A DNA stretch of 64,000 nucleotides from Rhodococcus tibetensis (GTDB taxonomy: Bacteria; Actinomycetota; Actinomycetes; Mycobacteriales; Mycobacteriaceae). Positions 16,654 through 25,866 of the stretch are shown one piece after another (within the stretch, counting starts at the first letter, position 1; the number at the start of each line of letters is the position of its first letter). The position numbers were made by a program, and so were the translations under genes. The DNA lies in assembly GCF_024438035.1 (NCBI RefSeq), contig NZ_JANFQF010000005.1, positions 233,387 to 297,386 of the forward strand, written 5' to 3'. Under the pieces are notes generated by a model. The model was not told the DNA's origin and searched no databases. It saw nothing but the letters and a program-made list of their open reading frames with translations.

Positions 16654-17555
16654 GGGCGAATCTGGCGGTTCAGTACGCGGGCGCGGCACTCGCCTGGGGT
16701 GCCAGCTTCCTGTTCATCAAAATCGGGCTGGAAGGCCTCTCGTTCACCCAGGTCGTGCTGTGGCGGTTGATCTTCGGTGCAGTGACACTGGGTGCGGTAC
16801 TGGGCATCACGCGCACGCGGTTGCCGCGGGAACTCGCGACCTGGGCGCACCTGTCCGTCCTGGCAGTGACGCAGTGCCTGCTGCCGTGGTTGCTGTTCAG
16901 CTGGGCCGAGCTGAGCATCGGCTCCGGGCTGGCGAGCATCTACAACGCGACGACGCCGTTGATGACGATGTTGGTAGCCCTCGCGTTCCTGCCAGGTGAG
17001 AGATTGACCGACGCGAAACTGTTCGGGCTGCTTCTCGGGTTCTCCGGTGTGGTCGTGGTTCTGGCGCCGTGGCAGTCGGGGATCGTGGGCAGCGTGCCCG
17101 CGCAGCTCGCCTGCCTCGGGGCGACCGCGTCCTACGGCGTCGCCCTGGTCTATCTCCGACGCTTCGTGCTGCCGCGTGGAGTCGGCACATCCACCATCGC
17201 GTTCATGCAGGTCTCGATCGCCGCGGTGGCCCTACTCGTCGCGACGCCCTGGGTGGCGAGTACGCCGATGCATCTGACACCCGCCATTGTTCTGTCCATG
17301 GTGGGGCTCGGCGCAGTCGGGACGGGGCTGGCGTTCGTGTGGAACACCAACGTCGTGCGTGGGTGGGGGCCCACCGCGGCCTCGACCGTCACCTATCTGA
17401 CCCCGGTCGTCGGAGTCGTCCTCGGTGCCGTGGCACTCGAGGAGCACATCGCGTGGAACCAGCCGCTCGGCGCCCTGGCCGTGGTCGCTGGAATCGTCGT
17501 CACACAGCGGTCGACGCGCGGAGCGGACAAGGGTGTGGCGGCGGCTCCGCCGTGA
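16650..17555 (+). CDS. EamA/DMT-family transporter
   Basis: A 301-residue inner-membrane protein with about ten transmembrane helices arranged as two EamA repeats (approximately residues 8-135 and 145-285). Signature stretches are ALAWGASFLFIKIGLEGL at the N-terminus and a GTGLAFVWNTNVVRGWGPT segment in the second repeat. The family exports amino acids, nucleosides or other metabolites by proton exchange. The start is a TTG overlapping the stop of the upstream short membrane peptide; no nearer ATG or GTG preserves helix 1. It diverges from the GlxA-type regulator. Substrate unknown. Confidence 0.9.
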   Translation: MRANLAVQYAGAALAWGASFLFIKIGLEGLSFTQVVLWRLIFGAVTLGAVLGITRTRLPRELATWAHLSVLAVTQCLLPWLLFSWAELSIGSGLASIYNATTPLMTMLVALAFLPGERLTDAKLFGLLLGFSGVVVVLAPWQSGIVGSVPAQLACLGATASYGVALVYLRRFVLPRGVGTSTIAFMQVSIAAVALLVATPWVASTPMHLTPAIVLSMVGLGAVGTGLAFVWNTNVVRGWGPTAASTVTYLTPVVGVVLGAVALEEHIAWNQPLGALAVVAGIVVTQRSTRGADKGVAAAPP

Positions 17556-18077
17556 TCAGGGCGGAGCCGTCACGGTCCACTCCCGCTTGGCATCTCCGTC
17601 CCATCGGCGGACCACCGAGGCGCGGCCGATGATGTCACCGCCGTCGAGTAGTCGGACCGCGTCGGCGATCTGATCCGCGGGCAGGCGCCGTGCAAGAGTC
17701 ACGTGGGGAGTCCATTCACCCGGACGGATGTGTGGAGTCACCTCGGTGGCGTGCTCTGCGAGATCGAACACGGACCGGTGTAGCGACAACAGAGCCTTGG
17801 ACGGCACGACCAGACGCGACAACGTGACGTGCCTGCCGCCGAACATGACGAGTCCGCCCAGCCGGACGTGGAACGACGGGGTGGGGAGCTGGCGCCCTAG
17901 AAGCTCGTCGATCTCGGGCGGGATGTGGCGTGCGACGAACAATGTCACGTGCGGCCGATTCGACAGTGCGCGAACGCGTGTGCGGCTGGGCAGGCCGGCG
18001 TCCCAGAGAAGCTTCCACTCGGCGCGCACGGCGTTGTCGGTCGCCTCGTCGAACAGCAGCTCCACCGACTGGACCAT
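17556..18077 (-). CDS. 2'-5' RNA ligase / 2H phosphoesterase family protein
   Basis: A 173-residue protein with two HxT motifs, PHVTLF near residue 44 and PHVTLAR near residue 141, the catalytic pair of the 2H phosphoesterase superfamily (ThpR, LigT, cyclic phosphodiesterases). These enzymes act on 2',3'-cyclic or 2'-5' RNA phosphodiester ends. ATG 18077 is chosen because homologues begin near MVQSVELLFDE; upstream codons in the same frame would run into the divergent dehydrogenase gene. The start codons of the two divergent genes lie only about 20 bp apart. The biological substrate is unknown. Confidence 0.85.
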   Translation of the reverse strand: MVQSVELLFDEATDNAVRAEWKLLWDAGLPSRTRVRALSNRPHVTLFVARHIPPEIDELLGRQLPTPSFHVRLGGLVMFGGRHVTLSRLVVPSKALLSLHRSVFDLAEHATEVTPHIRPGEWTPHVTLARRLPADQIADAVRLLDGGDIIGRASVVRRWDGDAKREWTVTAPP

Positions 18078-18096
18078 GGTAGGCAATGATGGCCTC

Positions 18097-19191
18097 ATGG
18101 GTGGTCCAACGGCAAACAACTCGGACAAACGCATCGGAGTAGTTCTCGGTGACGGCATCGGTCACGAGATCGTTCCCGCAACACAGCGTGTGGTGACCGC
18201 GGCCGTCACCGCCGCTGGGGCCGATGTCGACTGGGTCACGCTGCCACTCGGGCTCGGCGCGATCGAATCCCATGGCACGCCGATGCCGGACTCCACCCTG
18301 GCAGCCTTGACGGAGCTCGACGCGTGGATCCTCGGCCCGCACGACAGCGCGTCGTATCCGGAACCGTTCCGGGGACAGCTGACTCCGGGCGGTGTCATCC
18401 GCAAGAAGTTCGACTTGTTCGCCAACATCCGCCCGGCCCGTTCGCTGGAAGGCGTCGCCTCGATGGTGCCGGACATGGATCTGGTGATCGTCCGGGAGAA
18501 CACCGAGGGGTTGTACGCGGATCGGAACATGTTCGCCGGCAGCGGCGAGTTCATGCCCACACCTGATGTGGCACTCGCGGTCGGTGTCGTCACCAGAAGG
18601 GCCTGCGAACGCATCGCGCACACCGCGTTCACGCTCGCGCGGACCCGGCGACGGCACGTGACGATCGTGCACAAGGCCAACGTGCTGTCGATGACGACGG
18701 GGCTTTTCCGCGACGTCTGCCGGGACGTGGGTGTGCGTCACTATCCGGACGTGCAGATCGACGACGAGCACGTGGACGCGATGACCGCCCACCTGGTGCG
18801 CCGGGGGCGTGACTTCGATGTCGTGGTGGCGGAGAACATGTTCGGGGACATCCTGTCGGATCTCACGGGCGAGCTGTCCGGCTCGCTCGGCACCGCGCCG
18901 TCGATCAACAGTTCCGACACGCAGGTCATGGCGCAGGCCGCCCACGGTGCGGCGCCCGACATCGCAGGCCGCAACCGGGCGAATCCCACCGCGCTGATGC
19001 TGTCGGCCGCGATGATGCTCGACCTACTCGGTGAGCGCCGAGCGGACCGGCACCTCATCGGTGCCGCGACCCGGCTCCGGGAAGCGGTCCGATCGACGAT
19101 CGCGTCCGGAGTCGCCACCGCTGACCTGGGTGGACTCGCGTCGACCAGCGAATTCACGGAGACCGTCCTCGCCCGCACCTTGCGTCGGTGA
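18097..19191 (+). CDS. Isocitrate/isopropylmalate dehydrogenase-family protein
   Basis: A 364-residue NAD(P)-dependent beta-decarboxylating dehydrogenase. It shows GVVLGDGIGHEIVPA at the N-terminus, VIVRENTEGLYAD around the substrate site and the metal-binding NMFGDILSDLTGELSGSLG. The family includes LeuB, isocitrate, tartrate and homoisocitrate dehydrogenases; the substrate-defining helix (FRGQLTPGGVIRKKFDLFANIRP region) does not let me choose. It stands apart from any leucine gene, so I do not call it leuB. Start ATG 18097 is preferred, with ATG 18076 in the same frame possible. It diverges from the 2H phosphoesterase gene. Confidence 0.87.
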   Translation: MGGPTANNSDKRIGVVLGDGIGHEIVPATQRVVTAAVTAAGADVDWVTLPLGLGAIESHGTPMPDSTLAALTELDAWILGPHDSASYPEPFRGQLTPGGVIRKKFDLFANIRPARSLEGVASMVPDMDLVIVRENTEGLYADRNMFAGSGEFMPTPDVALAVGVVTRRACERIAHTAFTLARTRRRHVTIVHKANVLSMTTGLFRDVCRDVGVRHYPDVQIDDEHVDAMTAHLVRRGRDFDVVVAENMFGDILSDLTGELSGSLGTAPSINSSDTQVMAQAAHGAAPDIAGRNRANPTALMLSAAMMLDLLGERRADRHLIGAATRLREAVRSTIASGVATADLGGLASTSEFTETVLARTLRR

Positions 19192-19345
19192 AAGCGCCGT
19201 CACGGCAGGGGGCGGGCCGTTAATGTTCGGTAACGACGCCTGCAGATGCGGGTGCCGTAACCTACCGTTCGACTATTCGGAGTTCGCGAGTTCTCCGTCG
19301 CCGTAGCTCGCTCGGTGCAATACGATTTTCTTGGAGGACATGCCA

Positions 19346-20269
19346 GTGTCTGGTCGATCCGTCTTCACGCGTCGGCGCGTGGCCCGAACCATCTGTGCAC
19401 TGGCGGGAAGCAGCGCGCTGCTCCTCGCCGGCTGTGCCAGCAACACAGAAGGTGGCGGTTCCCCTTCGGGCGCCGCTGCGACCACTGTGGAAGTCGAGAA
19501 GGTGGATGCCATTGCGGCCGAGGTGCCGGAGAAGATCGCGTCGTCGGGCAAGATCGTCGTCGGCGTCAACATTCCGTACTCGCCCAACGAGTTCAAGGAC
19601 CCGAGCGGCAAGATCGTCGGCTTCGACGTCGACCTGGTCGACGCCGTCGGCAAGGTGCTCGGGGTCACCCCGGAATACACCGAGGCAGACTTCGACAAGA
19701 TCATTCCGTCGATCCAGGCCGGCAGCTACGACATGGGCATGTCGTCGTTCACGGACACCAAGGAACGCGAGCAGTCCGTTGATTTCGTCACCTACTTCAG
19801 CGCGGGTGTGCAGTGGGCGCAGCCAGTCGGCAAGAGTGTCGACCCCAACAATGCGTGCGGTCTGCGGGTCGGGGTGCAAACCACCACCATCGAAGATCTC
19901 GAGGAAGTACCCGCAAAGAGTGCAGCGTGCGTAGCGGCCGGTAAGCCGGCAATCGAGATCGTGAAGTTCGACAGTCAGGACGACGCCGCCAACGCGGTTG
20001 CCCTCGGCAAGGTCGACGCCATGTCCGCGGACTCGCCCGTCACCGCCTACGCGATCAAGCAGAGCGACGGCAAGATCGAGGCGGCAGGCGAGGTCTTCGA
20101 CGCTGCGCCCTACGGCTGGCCCGTCGCCAAGGGATCACCCCTCGGACCGGTGCTCCAGAAGGCGATGCAGCACCTGATCGACGACGGCACATATCAGAAG
20201 ATCGCGGAGAACTGGGGTGTCGAGGCAGGCGTCATCACGACGTCGCAGATCAACGGCGCCACGAGCTGA
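19346..20269 (+). CDS. Glutamate-type ABC transporter substrate-binding lipoprotein
   Basis: A 307-residue family-3 solute-binding protein. The signal region has twin and triple arginines (FTRRRVARTICALAG) and lipobox LAGC with Cys30. The mature domain includes VVGVNIPYSPNEFKDPSGKI and the GFDVDLVDAVGKVLG motif typical of polar amino acid binders. GTG 19346 is the start because GGAGG (19333-19337) is eight bases upstream; ATG 19340 is too close to it. It is first in a three-gene import operon with the permease and ATPase that follow. Glutamate or glutamine is likely but not proven. Confidence 0.91.
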   Translation: MSGRSVFTRRRVARTICALAGSSALLLAGCASNTEGGGSPSGAAATTVEVEKVDAIAAEVPEKIASSGKIVVGVNIPYSPNEFKDPSGKIVGFDVDLVDAVGKVLGVTPEYTEADFDKIIPSIQAGSYDMGMSSFTDTKEREQSVDFVTYFSAGVQWAQPVGKSVDPNNACGLRVGVQTTTIEDLEEVPAKSAACVAAGKPAIEIVKFDSQDDAANAVALGKVDAMSADSPVTAYAIKQSDGKIEAAGEVFDAAPYGWPVAKGSPLGPVLQKAMQHLIDDGTYQKIAENWGVEAGVITTSQINGATS

Positions 20270-20280
20270 GCGGTTGACGA

Positions 20281-21273
20281 GTGTCTGATCTGGAAAAGGT
20301 GCCGGGCGGATCCACGACCGCGACGGGTTCGGACCCCGAGCCGATCAAAGCGATTCCGCTGCGACGTCCCGGGCGCTGGATTGCCGCGCTCGTCGTCGGA
20401 TTGCTGCTCGCGCTGTTCGTCAACGGTGCCCGCACCAACGAGGCGTACCGCTGGGACATCTATGTTCGCTACCTGTTCGACGCGCGGATTTCCGCCGCGG
20501 CGTGGAACACGATTCAGCTGACAATTCTGTCGATGACCATCGCCATCGTCCTGGGCGTCCTGCTCGCCGTCATGAGGTTGTCGCCGAACCCGGTACTCAA
20601 AGCGTCGTCGTGGGGTTACCTGTGGATATTCCGCGGCACCCCGGTGTACGTCCAGTTGGTGTTCTGGGGCCTGTTCCCGTCCATCTACAAGCAACTCGAC
20701 CTGGGCATCCCCTTCGTGCACCAGTTCGTGCACATCGACCTACAGGGGATCAATGCGGCGTTCCTGTTCGCGGTGATCGGCCTGGGCCTCAACGAGGCCG
20801 CATACATGGCCGAGATCGTCCGGGCCGGTGTCAACTCGGTCGCCGAGGGGCAGACCGAGGCGTCGGTGGCGCTGGGCATGACGTGGTCGCAGACGATGCG
20901 ACGGACAGTGCTGCCGCAGGCCATGCGGGTCATCATCCCGCCCACGGGCAACGAACTGATCAGCATGCTGAAAACCACTTCGCTGGTCACCGCGGTCCCG
21001 TACAGCCTCGAACTGTACGGCCGTGCCAGAGACATCTCGGGTGCCAACTTTCAGCCGATTCCGCTGCTGATGGTTGCGGCCACCTGGTATCTCGCGATCA
21101 CGAGTCTCCTGATGATCGGGCAGTTCTATCTCGAGCGGTACTACTCGAAGGGCGCCACGCGTAAGCTCACCGCCCGGCAGTTGCAGGCCCTCGCCGACGC
21201 GCAGGGAAAGCCGCTGGTGATCGAGCCCGCCCCCGAGACGCTGCCCGATACACCCGGAGGGGAACGAAAATGA
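20281..21273 (+). CDS. Polar amino acid ABC transporter permease
   Basis: A 330-residue HisM/GltK-type permease. A polar N-terminus precedes a first helix near residue 38, then four or five helices carrying the family core [14 protein letters not shown] and the EAA loop [23 protein letters not shown] that docks on the ATPase. Two polar tails (N-terminal about 35 residues and C-terminal about 40) are longer than usual. The GTG start lies 11 bases after the binding-protein stop, and the stop overlaps the ATPase start (ATGA). A single permease gene implies a homodimeric channel. Confidence 0.93.
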   Translation: MSDLEKVPGGSTTATGSDPEPIKAIPLRRPGRWIAALVVGLLLALFVNGARTNEAYRWDIYVRYLFDARISAAAWNTIQLTILSMTIAIVLGVLLAVMRLSPNPVLKASSWGYLWIFRGTPVYVQLVFWGLFPSIYKQLDLGIPFVHQFVHIDLQGINAAFLFAVIGLGLNEAAYMAEIVRAGVNSVAEGQTEASVALGMTWSQTMRRTVLPQAMRVIIPPTGNELISMLKTTSLVTAVPYSLELYGRARDISGANFQPIPLLMVAATWYLAITSLLMIGQFYLERYYSKGATRKLTARQLQALADAQGKPLVIEPAPETLPDTPGGERK

Positions 21274-22031
21274 CGCCGATGGTCAAGGCGGATCAGGTCT
21301 GCAAGAACTTCGGTGCGCTGAAAGTACTCAAGGGCATCTCACTCGAGATCGGCCGCGGGCAGGTGCTGTGCCTGGTCGGTCCGTCGGGGTCCGGGAAGTC
21401 GACGTTTCTGCGCTGCATCAACCACCTCGAGCAGGTCAACGCCGGGCGGCTCTACGTCGACGGCGAACTCGTCGGATACTCGGAGCGGGGTGGCAAGCTG
21501 TACGAACTGCATCCCCGTGCGGCGGCGAGGCAGCGGCGCGACATCGGCATGGTCTTCCAGCACTTCAATCTCTTCCCGCACCGGACAGCGCTCGAAAACA
21601 TCATCGAAGCGCCTACGCAGGTCAAGCGGCTGAACAAGAAGAAGGCCGTCGAGCGCGGACGTGAACTGCTCGCCCAGGTCGGGCTGAGCGAGAAGGCTGA
21701 CGCATACCCCGCCCAACTGTCAGGTGGTCAGCAACAACGCGTCGCCATCGCCCGGGCTCTCGCGATGGATCCGAAGCTGATGTTGTTCGACGAGCCCACG
21801 TCGGCGCTCGACCCGGAACTGGTCGGTGAAGTCCTCACCGTCATGAAAGACCTTGCGGCAGGGGGCATGACCATGGTCGTGGTCACCCACGAGATGGGTT
21901 TCGCCCGTGAGGTGGCCGATCAACTGGTGTTCATGGACGCCGGCGTCGTGGTCGAGTCGGGGGAGCCGCGCGAACTGCTGGCCAATCCGCAGCACGACCG
22001 CACCAAGGCGTTCTTGTCGAAGTTGCTGTGA
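21270..22031 (+). CDS. Polar amino acid ABC transporter ATPase (GlnQ type)
   Basis: A 253-residue nucleotide-binding subunit with Walker [11 protein letters not shown]-loop [18 protein letters not shown], signature [16 protein letters not shown], Walker [13 protein letters not shown] and H-loop VVTHEMGFA, all intact. A short insertion in the N-terminal lobe ([19 protein letters not shown]) is common in this subgroup. The start overlaps the permease stop by four bases. Its own stop overlaps the GTG of the decayed fetA-like gene, showing that the eroded exporter once belonged to, or was appended to, this operon. Confidence 0.94.
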   Translation: MTPMVKADQVCKNFGALKVLKGISLEIGRGQVLCLVGPSGSGKSTFLRCINHLEQVNAGRLYVDGELVGYSERGGKLYELHPRAAARQRRDIGMVFQHFNLFPHRTALENIIEAPTQVKRLNKKKAVERGRELLAQVGLSEKADAYPAQLSGGQQQRVAIARALAMDPKLMLFDEPTSALDPELVGEVLTVMKDLAAGGMTMVVVTHEMGFAREVADQLVFMDAGVVVESGEPRELLANPQHDRTKAFLSKLL

Positions 22032-22482
22032 GCGAGCGGGCCCTCTTCGAGTTCGTGTCGATGTCGAGCAGGGGCGGTACCCGAGTGCTTCACGACATCG
22101 ACGTGACAATTCCGGATGCGGGAATCACCGTGGTGGTGGGGCGGTCGGGAGCGGGGAAGTCGACGCTGCTGCGATGCTGCAACATTCTGGAGTCCCCAGA
22201 TACGGGGGTCTCGGTTTCGCGGACAGTCGCCCCCTGCTCGCGGACGAACCGACGGCCGCCCTCGACGCGGAGTCTTCGGCGCAACTCGAGTCGCTGGTGC
22301 TGCGACTGGCGAAGGACAGGATGCCGATTCTCTGGGTCACCCATGATCTCGCGCAGATGCGGCGCCTAGCCGGTCACCTCGTGGCTCTCGAGCGGGGGAG
22401 GATCCACTGTGCCGGCGCTCCCGGCGACTACTCGGAGTCGCCGTCGCTATCGGACTGTCTGCGCAGCAACGTCTTTCGCTGA
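22028..22482 (+). pseudogene. Decayed FetA-like ABC ATPase
   Basis: The first piece, from GTG 22028, reads a normal ABC N-terminus with Walker A VVVGRSGAGKSTLLRC up to about 22200. The second piece lies in another frame and resumes at LLADEPTAALDAES (Walker B and D-loop, near 22235), then VTHDLAQMRRLAGH (H-loop), stopping at 22482. The Q-loop and LSGGQ signature, about 75 residues, are missing, so an internal deletion has also shifted the frame. Such a protein could not hydrolyse ATP. Assignment to FetA rests on the FetB-like remnant directly downstream. Confidence 0.8.
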
Positions 22483-22873
22483 CAACGCCGATCGTCGTGT
22501 CGGTGGGCCCTGGCGGTCTCGGGGTTGATGTGATCGCGGTGGCCGACCACCGGGCGGAGATCGAAGCCGGACTTGCCCTCGGGATGACGCCCCGGCGCGC
22601 GTTCGACCGGCAGCTGAGGTCGGCGCCGCGAACCGCGATTTCCTCCCAGGTGGAGCAGACGGCAGCTCTGGGCATCGTGTTCCTGCCCGGTGCGATGACC
22701 GGTCTGATCCTTGCGGGCGTGGACACCCCATGGAGGCGGTGTTCGCTCAGCTCGCCCTGATGTACGTCATCCTGGCCGGCGTCGTGATCGCCGTCGTGGT
22801 GACGGGTCTCGGCACGCTGCGGCGGCTGACCACGGCCGATCAACGTGTGGTTCCGGTTGCCCGCGCCCTCTGA
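22425..22873 (+). pseudogene. Decayed FetB-like (UPF0014) permease
   Basis: A frame overlapping the end of the ATPase remnant reads a first membrane segment (LLGVAVAIGLSAQQRL, TTPIVVSVG), then jumps directly to ADHRAEIEAGLALGMTP and LGIVFLPGAMTGLILAGVD, conserved features of the second half of UPF0014/FetB iron exporters. About 100 residues between them are missing. Near 22727 one extra base moves the frame, and the rest (MEAVFAQLALMYVILAGVV, ending at 22873) continues in the other frame. At least one large deletion and one frameshift make the gene inactive. Family recognition is from recalled motifs. Confidence 0.75.
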
Positions 22874-22899
22874 CTTGTCGACTATCGCGTGTCGACAAG
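22874..22899. terminator. Inverted repeat at end of methyltransferase gene
   Basis: Perfect 9-bp arms CTTGTCGAC (22874-22882) and GTCGACAAG (22891-22899) with an 8-base loop, overlapping the stop codon of the minus-strand methyltransferase gene and directly after the FetB remnant. It may act as a bidirectional terminator. Confidence 0.5.
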
Positions 22900-23778
22900 A
22901 GGCTTACGGCAACTGAAGATGGCGGTGCCAGGGAAGAGCTGGCCACGCAGCGGGCTCCATTGGCCCCACTCCCGGTCGAGCCACTCGGGCCATTCGGGTT
23001 CGATGATGTCGCGCACCTCGAGCCCGGCCGCGACGATCTCGCGAACCCGGTCACCAATGGTGCGGTGGTGTTCCACGTAGGTCGGCACGCCCGCCGAGTC
23101 CACCTCCACGTAGGGCGTGCGGTCGAAGTAGGGGAGCGTCGCGGTGAGACCGCGCGGCCCCGGATCGTCGGGGAATATCCAGCGAATCGGGTGGTTGACG
23201 GCAAACACCCACAGCCCGCCCGGTCTGAGGATCCTGGCCACCTCGCGCATCACTGCTGCAGAATCGGCCACGAACGGAACTGCACCAAAAGCCGAACATG
23301 CCAGGTCGAAGCTCGAGTCCGCAAAGGGGAGATGTTCGGCACCTGCATGAATCAGCGGCACCACCGGTCCTCCCGCCCGCATGGCCTCGACGCCGCGGTC
23401 GAGCATCGCCCTGGAGATGTCCAGCCCCACGGCCCGCGCCCCTTGGCCGGCCAGCCACCGCGCGCAGGGCGCCGAGCCGCAGCCGACCTCGAGGACGTCC
23501 TTCCCCTCGACGTCGCCCAGCAGGCGGTGATCGCCCTCGTGCAGACCCTCCGGACACCACACGAATTCACCGTCCGTCGCGTCCACTCCGAGGAACTCGC
23601 CGTGGGTGCGGTGATAGTCGTCGGCGTCGGCGTCCCACCAAGCCCGGCTTGCGCGTTCGCTCGACTCGGAATCGACGCGGACGCGGCTGACCCCGGCGGT
23701 TCCGAGGACACTGTTGGCGGTGCCGTGGCGGTCGTCTTCGGGGGGGTGGGTGGTATGTGTCGGACGAGATTCGGGCAT
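22882..23778 (-). CDS. Class I SAM-dependent methyltransferase
   Basis: A 298-residue methyltransferase of the UbiE/Methyltransf_11 type. Motif I is VLEVGCGSAPCARWLAGQG, followed by AVGLDISRAML (acidic residue binding the ribose of SAM), HAGAEHLPFADSSFD and the post-motif LRPGGLWVF. A 45-residue polar N-terminus and WWDADADDYHRTHGEFLG precede the SAM fold, a layout shared by many actinobacterial homologues. ATG 23778 is preferred to the TTG two codons upstream; no clear ribosome binding site is visible, so it may be leaderless. It diverges from rpsA. The methyl acceptor is unknown. Confidence 0.9.
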   Translation of the reverse strand: MPESRPTHTTHPPEDDRHGTANSVLGTAGVSRVRVDSESSERASRAWWDADADDYHRTHGEFLGVDATDGEFVWCPEGLHEGDHRLLGDVEGKDVLEVGCGSAPCARWLAGQGARAVGLDISRAMLDRGVEAMRAGGPVVPLIHAGAEHLPFADSSFDLACSAFGAVPFVADSAAVMREVARILRPGGLWVFAVNHPIRWIFPDDPGPRGLTATLPYFDRTPYVEVDSAGVPTYVEHHRTIGDRVREIVAAGLEVRDIIEPEWPEWLDREWGQWSPLRGQLFPGTAIFSCRKPLVDTR

Positions 23779-23992
23779 GCGCAACAGACTAGAGCGTGGG
23801 AACGGACCCGGGTTTGCCCAGCTTGCCCAGGGGCGCGTAGCCTATTGCACGCGAGTGTCTACGTGCGCGACATCCGATTGGGTACGGTTCGAGTTTCTGT
23901 TCGGTTCCGGTCAGGTGTCGTTTCACTGTTCTCGTGCTTTGTCCGACAGAACACCATCAACCGACCACAACCCGTCCGGAGCAACTCAACAT

Positions 23993-25480
23993 ATGCCCTC
24001 CACCACCGTCACCTCGCCGCAGGTAGCCGTCAACGATATCGGCTCCGCCGAGGACTTCCTCGCCGCCATCGACGCAACGATCAAGTACTTCAACGATGGC
24101 GACATCGTCGAAGGCACCATCGTCAAGGTCGACCGCGACGAGGTTCTGCTCGACATCGGTTACAAGACCGAAGGCGTCATCCCTTCCCGTGAGCTCTCCA
24201 TCAAGCACGATGTCGACCCCAACGAGGTCGTCTCCGTGGGCGATGAGGTCGAAGCTCTCGTCCTCACCAAGGAGGACAAGGAAGGCCGACTGATCCTGTC
24301 GAAGAAGCGCGCTCAGTACGAGCGTGCCTGGGGCACCATCGAGGAGCTCAAGGAGAAGGACGAGGCCGTCAAGGGCACCGTCATCGAGGTCGTCAAGGGC
24401 GGCTTGATCCTCGACATCGGCCTGCGTGGCTTCCTTCCCGCTTCGCTCGTCGAGATGCGCCGTGTCCGCGACCTCCAGCCGTACGTCGGCAAGGAGATCG
24501 AGGCCAAGATCATCGAGCTCGACAAGAACCGCAACAACGTCGTCCTCTCGCGCCGCGCATGGCTCGAGCAGACGCAGTCCGAGGTTCGCAGCGAGTTCCT
24601 GCACCAGCTCCAGAAGGGCCAGGTCCGCAAGGGCGTCGTGTCCTCCATCGTCAACTTCGGTGCCTTCGTGGACCTGGGCGGCGTCGACGGTCTCGTGCAC
24701 GTGTCCGAGCTGTCCTGGAAGCACATCGACCACCCCTCCGAGGTTGTCGAGGTCGGCACCGAGGTCACCGTCGAGGTTCTCGACGTCGATCTCGACCGCG
24801 AGCGTGTCTCCCTGTCGCTCAAGGCCACCCAGGAAGATCCGTGGCGTCAGTTCGCCCGCACGCACGCCATCGGCCAGATCGTGCCCGGTAAGGTCACCAA
24901 GCTGGTTCCGTTCGGTGCCTTCGTGCGCGTCGAAGAGGGAATCGAAGGCCTCGTCCACATCTCGGAGCTGGCCGAGCGCCACGTCGAGGTCCCGGACCAG
25001 GTTGTCGGTGTCGGCGACGATGCGCTCGTCAAGGTCATCGACATCGACCTCGAGCGTCGTCGTATCTCGCTGTCGCTGAAGCAGGCCAACGAGGACTACA
25101 ACGCCGAGTTCGATCCGTCGAAGTACGGCATGGCGGACAGCTACGACGAGCAGGGCAACTACATCTTCCCCGAGGGCTTCGATCCCGAGACCAACGAATG
25201 GCTCGAGGGCTTCGACAAGCAGCGTGAAGAGTGGGAGAACCGCTACGCCGAGGCTGAGCGTCGCCACAAGATGCACACAGCTCAGATGGAGAAGACCGCT
25301 GCAGACGAGGCCGCCGAGGCTGCCACTGCTGCTGCCGGCTACTCCTCGGAGTCGGGTGCAGGCGACGCCGACACCGCTTCGTCGTCCGCTTCTGCTCCGG
25401 CATCCGAGTCGGCTGGTGGATCGCTCGCCAGCGATGCACAGCTCGCCGCCCTGCGCGAGAAGCTGTCGGGCAACGCCTAG
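23993..25480 (+). CDS. rpsA: Ribosomal protein S1
   Basis: A 495-residue ribosomal S1 with four S1 RNA-binding repeats, starting near residues 35 (GDIVEGTIVKVDRDEVLLDIG), 120, 205 (KGVVSSIVNFGAFVDLGG) and 290 (PGKVTKLVPFGAFVRVEEG). The C-terminal 100 residues form an acidic then Ala/Ser-rich tail, as in other actinobacteria. It binds mRNA to the 30S subunit. The start ATG 23993 gives MPSTTVTSPQVAVNDIG, the conserved actinobacterial N-terminus. A long upstream extension in the same frame is untranslated leader and promoter (23779-23992). Two consecutive terminator-like hairpins follow the gene. Confidence 0.97.
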   Translation: MPSTTVTSPQVAVNDIGSAEDFLAAIDATIKYFNDGDIVEGTIVKVDRDEVLLDIGYKTEGVIPSRELSIKHDVDPNEVVSVGDEVEALVLTKEDKEGRLILSKKRAQYERAWGTIEELKEKDEAVKGTVIEVVKGGLILDIGLRGFLPASLVEMRRVRDLQPYVGKEIEAKIIELDKNRNNVVLSRRAWLEQTQSEVRSEFLHQLQKGQVRKGVVSSIVNFGAFVDLGGVDGLVHVSELSWKHIDHPSEVVEVGTEVTVEVLDVDLDRERVSLSLKATQEDPWRQFARTHAIGQIVPGKVTKLVPFGAFVRVEEGIEGLVHISELAERHVEVPDQVVGVGDDALVKVIDIDLERRRISLSLKQANEDYNAEFDPSKYGMADSYDEQGNYIFPEGFDPETNEWLEGFDKQREEWENRYAEAERRHKMHTAQMEKTAADEAAEAATAAAGYSSESGAGDADTASSSASAPASESAGGSLASDAQLAALREKLSGNA

Positions 25481-25512
25481 TAGGTCCGCCTGACCCGTCA
25501 GGCACAGAACGA

Positions 25513-25544
25513 GACCCCGCTCCTGCGATCGCAGGAGCGGGGTC
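25513..25544 (+). terminator. rpsA intrinsic terminator
   Basis: A 32-base perfect palindrome (16-bp arms), followed by TT, 32 bases after the rpsA stop. It is a strong hairpin in either direction. Confidence 0.85.
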
Positions 25545-25572
25545 TTCGTCGTTGGTGCCTGCCGCGGATACG

Positions 25573-25609
25573 ACTGTGGCCCGGCCTTCTCGGAAGGCCG
25601 GGCCACAGT
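25573..25609. terminator. Second hairpin between converging genes
   Basis: Perfect 16-bp arms at 25573-25588 and 25594-25609 around a CTCGG loop. It lies between rpsA and the convergent small gene at 25648-25866 and can terminate the minus-strand transcript or back up the rpsA terminator. Confidence 0.8.
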
Positions 25610-25647
25610 GCCGTGGAGGGGAAGCCGTGCTGTGCCGGCTGTTTCGT

Positions 25648-25866
25648 TCAGTTCGCGGTGACGGGAATCCAGTAACCCGACGTCGCCTGCGCCTCGGAGC
25701 GCTTACGCATCGACGCGAAGCTGTGCTTGCCCTGGCTGATCAATGCGGTGAGCCAGGTTCGCCGATGCTCAGCGAGTGCAAACGCGACCTCGGGTATCTC
25801 GAGGCAATGCACGCCACCCGGAATACCGAGGCGGTGCCGACCGGGCTGAAGGCGTTGCTCGCGCAT
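25648..25866 (-). CDS. Small hypothetical protein, 72 residues
   Basis: A 72-residue basic protein (MREQRLQPGRHRLGIPGG to SGYWIPVTAN) without membrane segments or a domain I recognise. GAGGAA is placed about five bases before ATG 25866, and the strand ends at a clear terminator hairpin (25573-25609), which argues for expression. It sits between rpsA and coaE on the opposite strand. It contains a Ser/Lys/Arg segment, ISQGKHSFASMRKRSEAQ. It might be a genuine small protein or a surviving fragment of a longer one; I cannot tell. Confidence 0.5.
   Translation of the reverse strand: MREQRLQPGRHRLGIPGGVHCLEIPEVAFALAEHRRTWLTALISQGKHSFASMRKRSEAQATSGYWIPVTAN

Noticed and set aside
23957..25606. A 549-codon frame antisense to rpsA
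   Set aside because: Leu/Val/Asp-rich mirror of the S1 repeats, not a protein.
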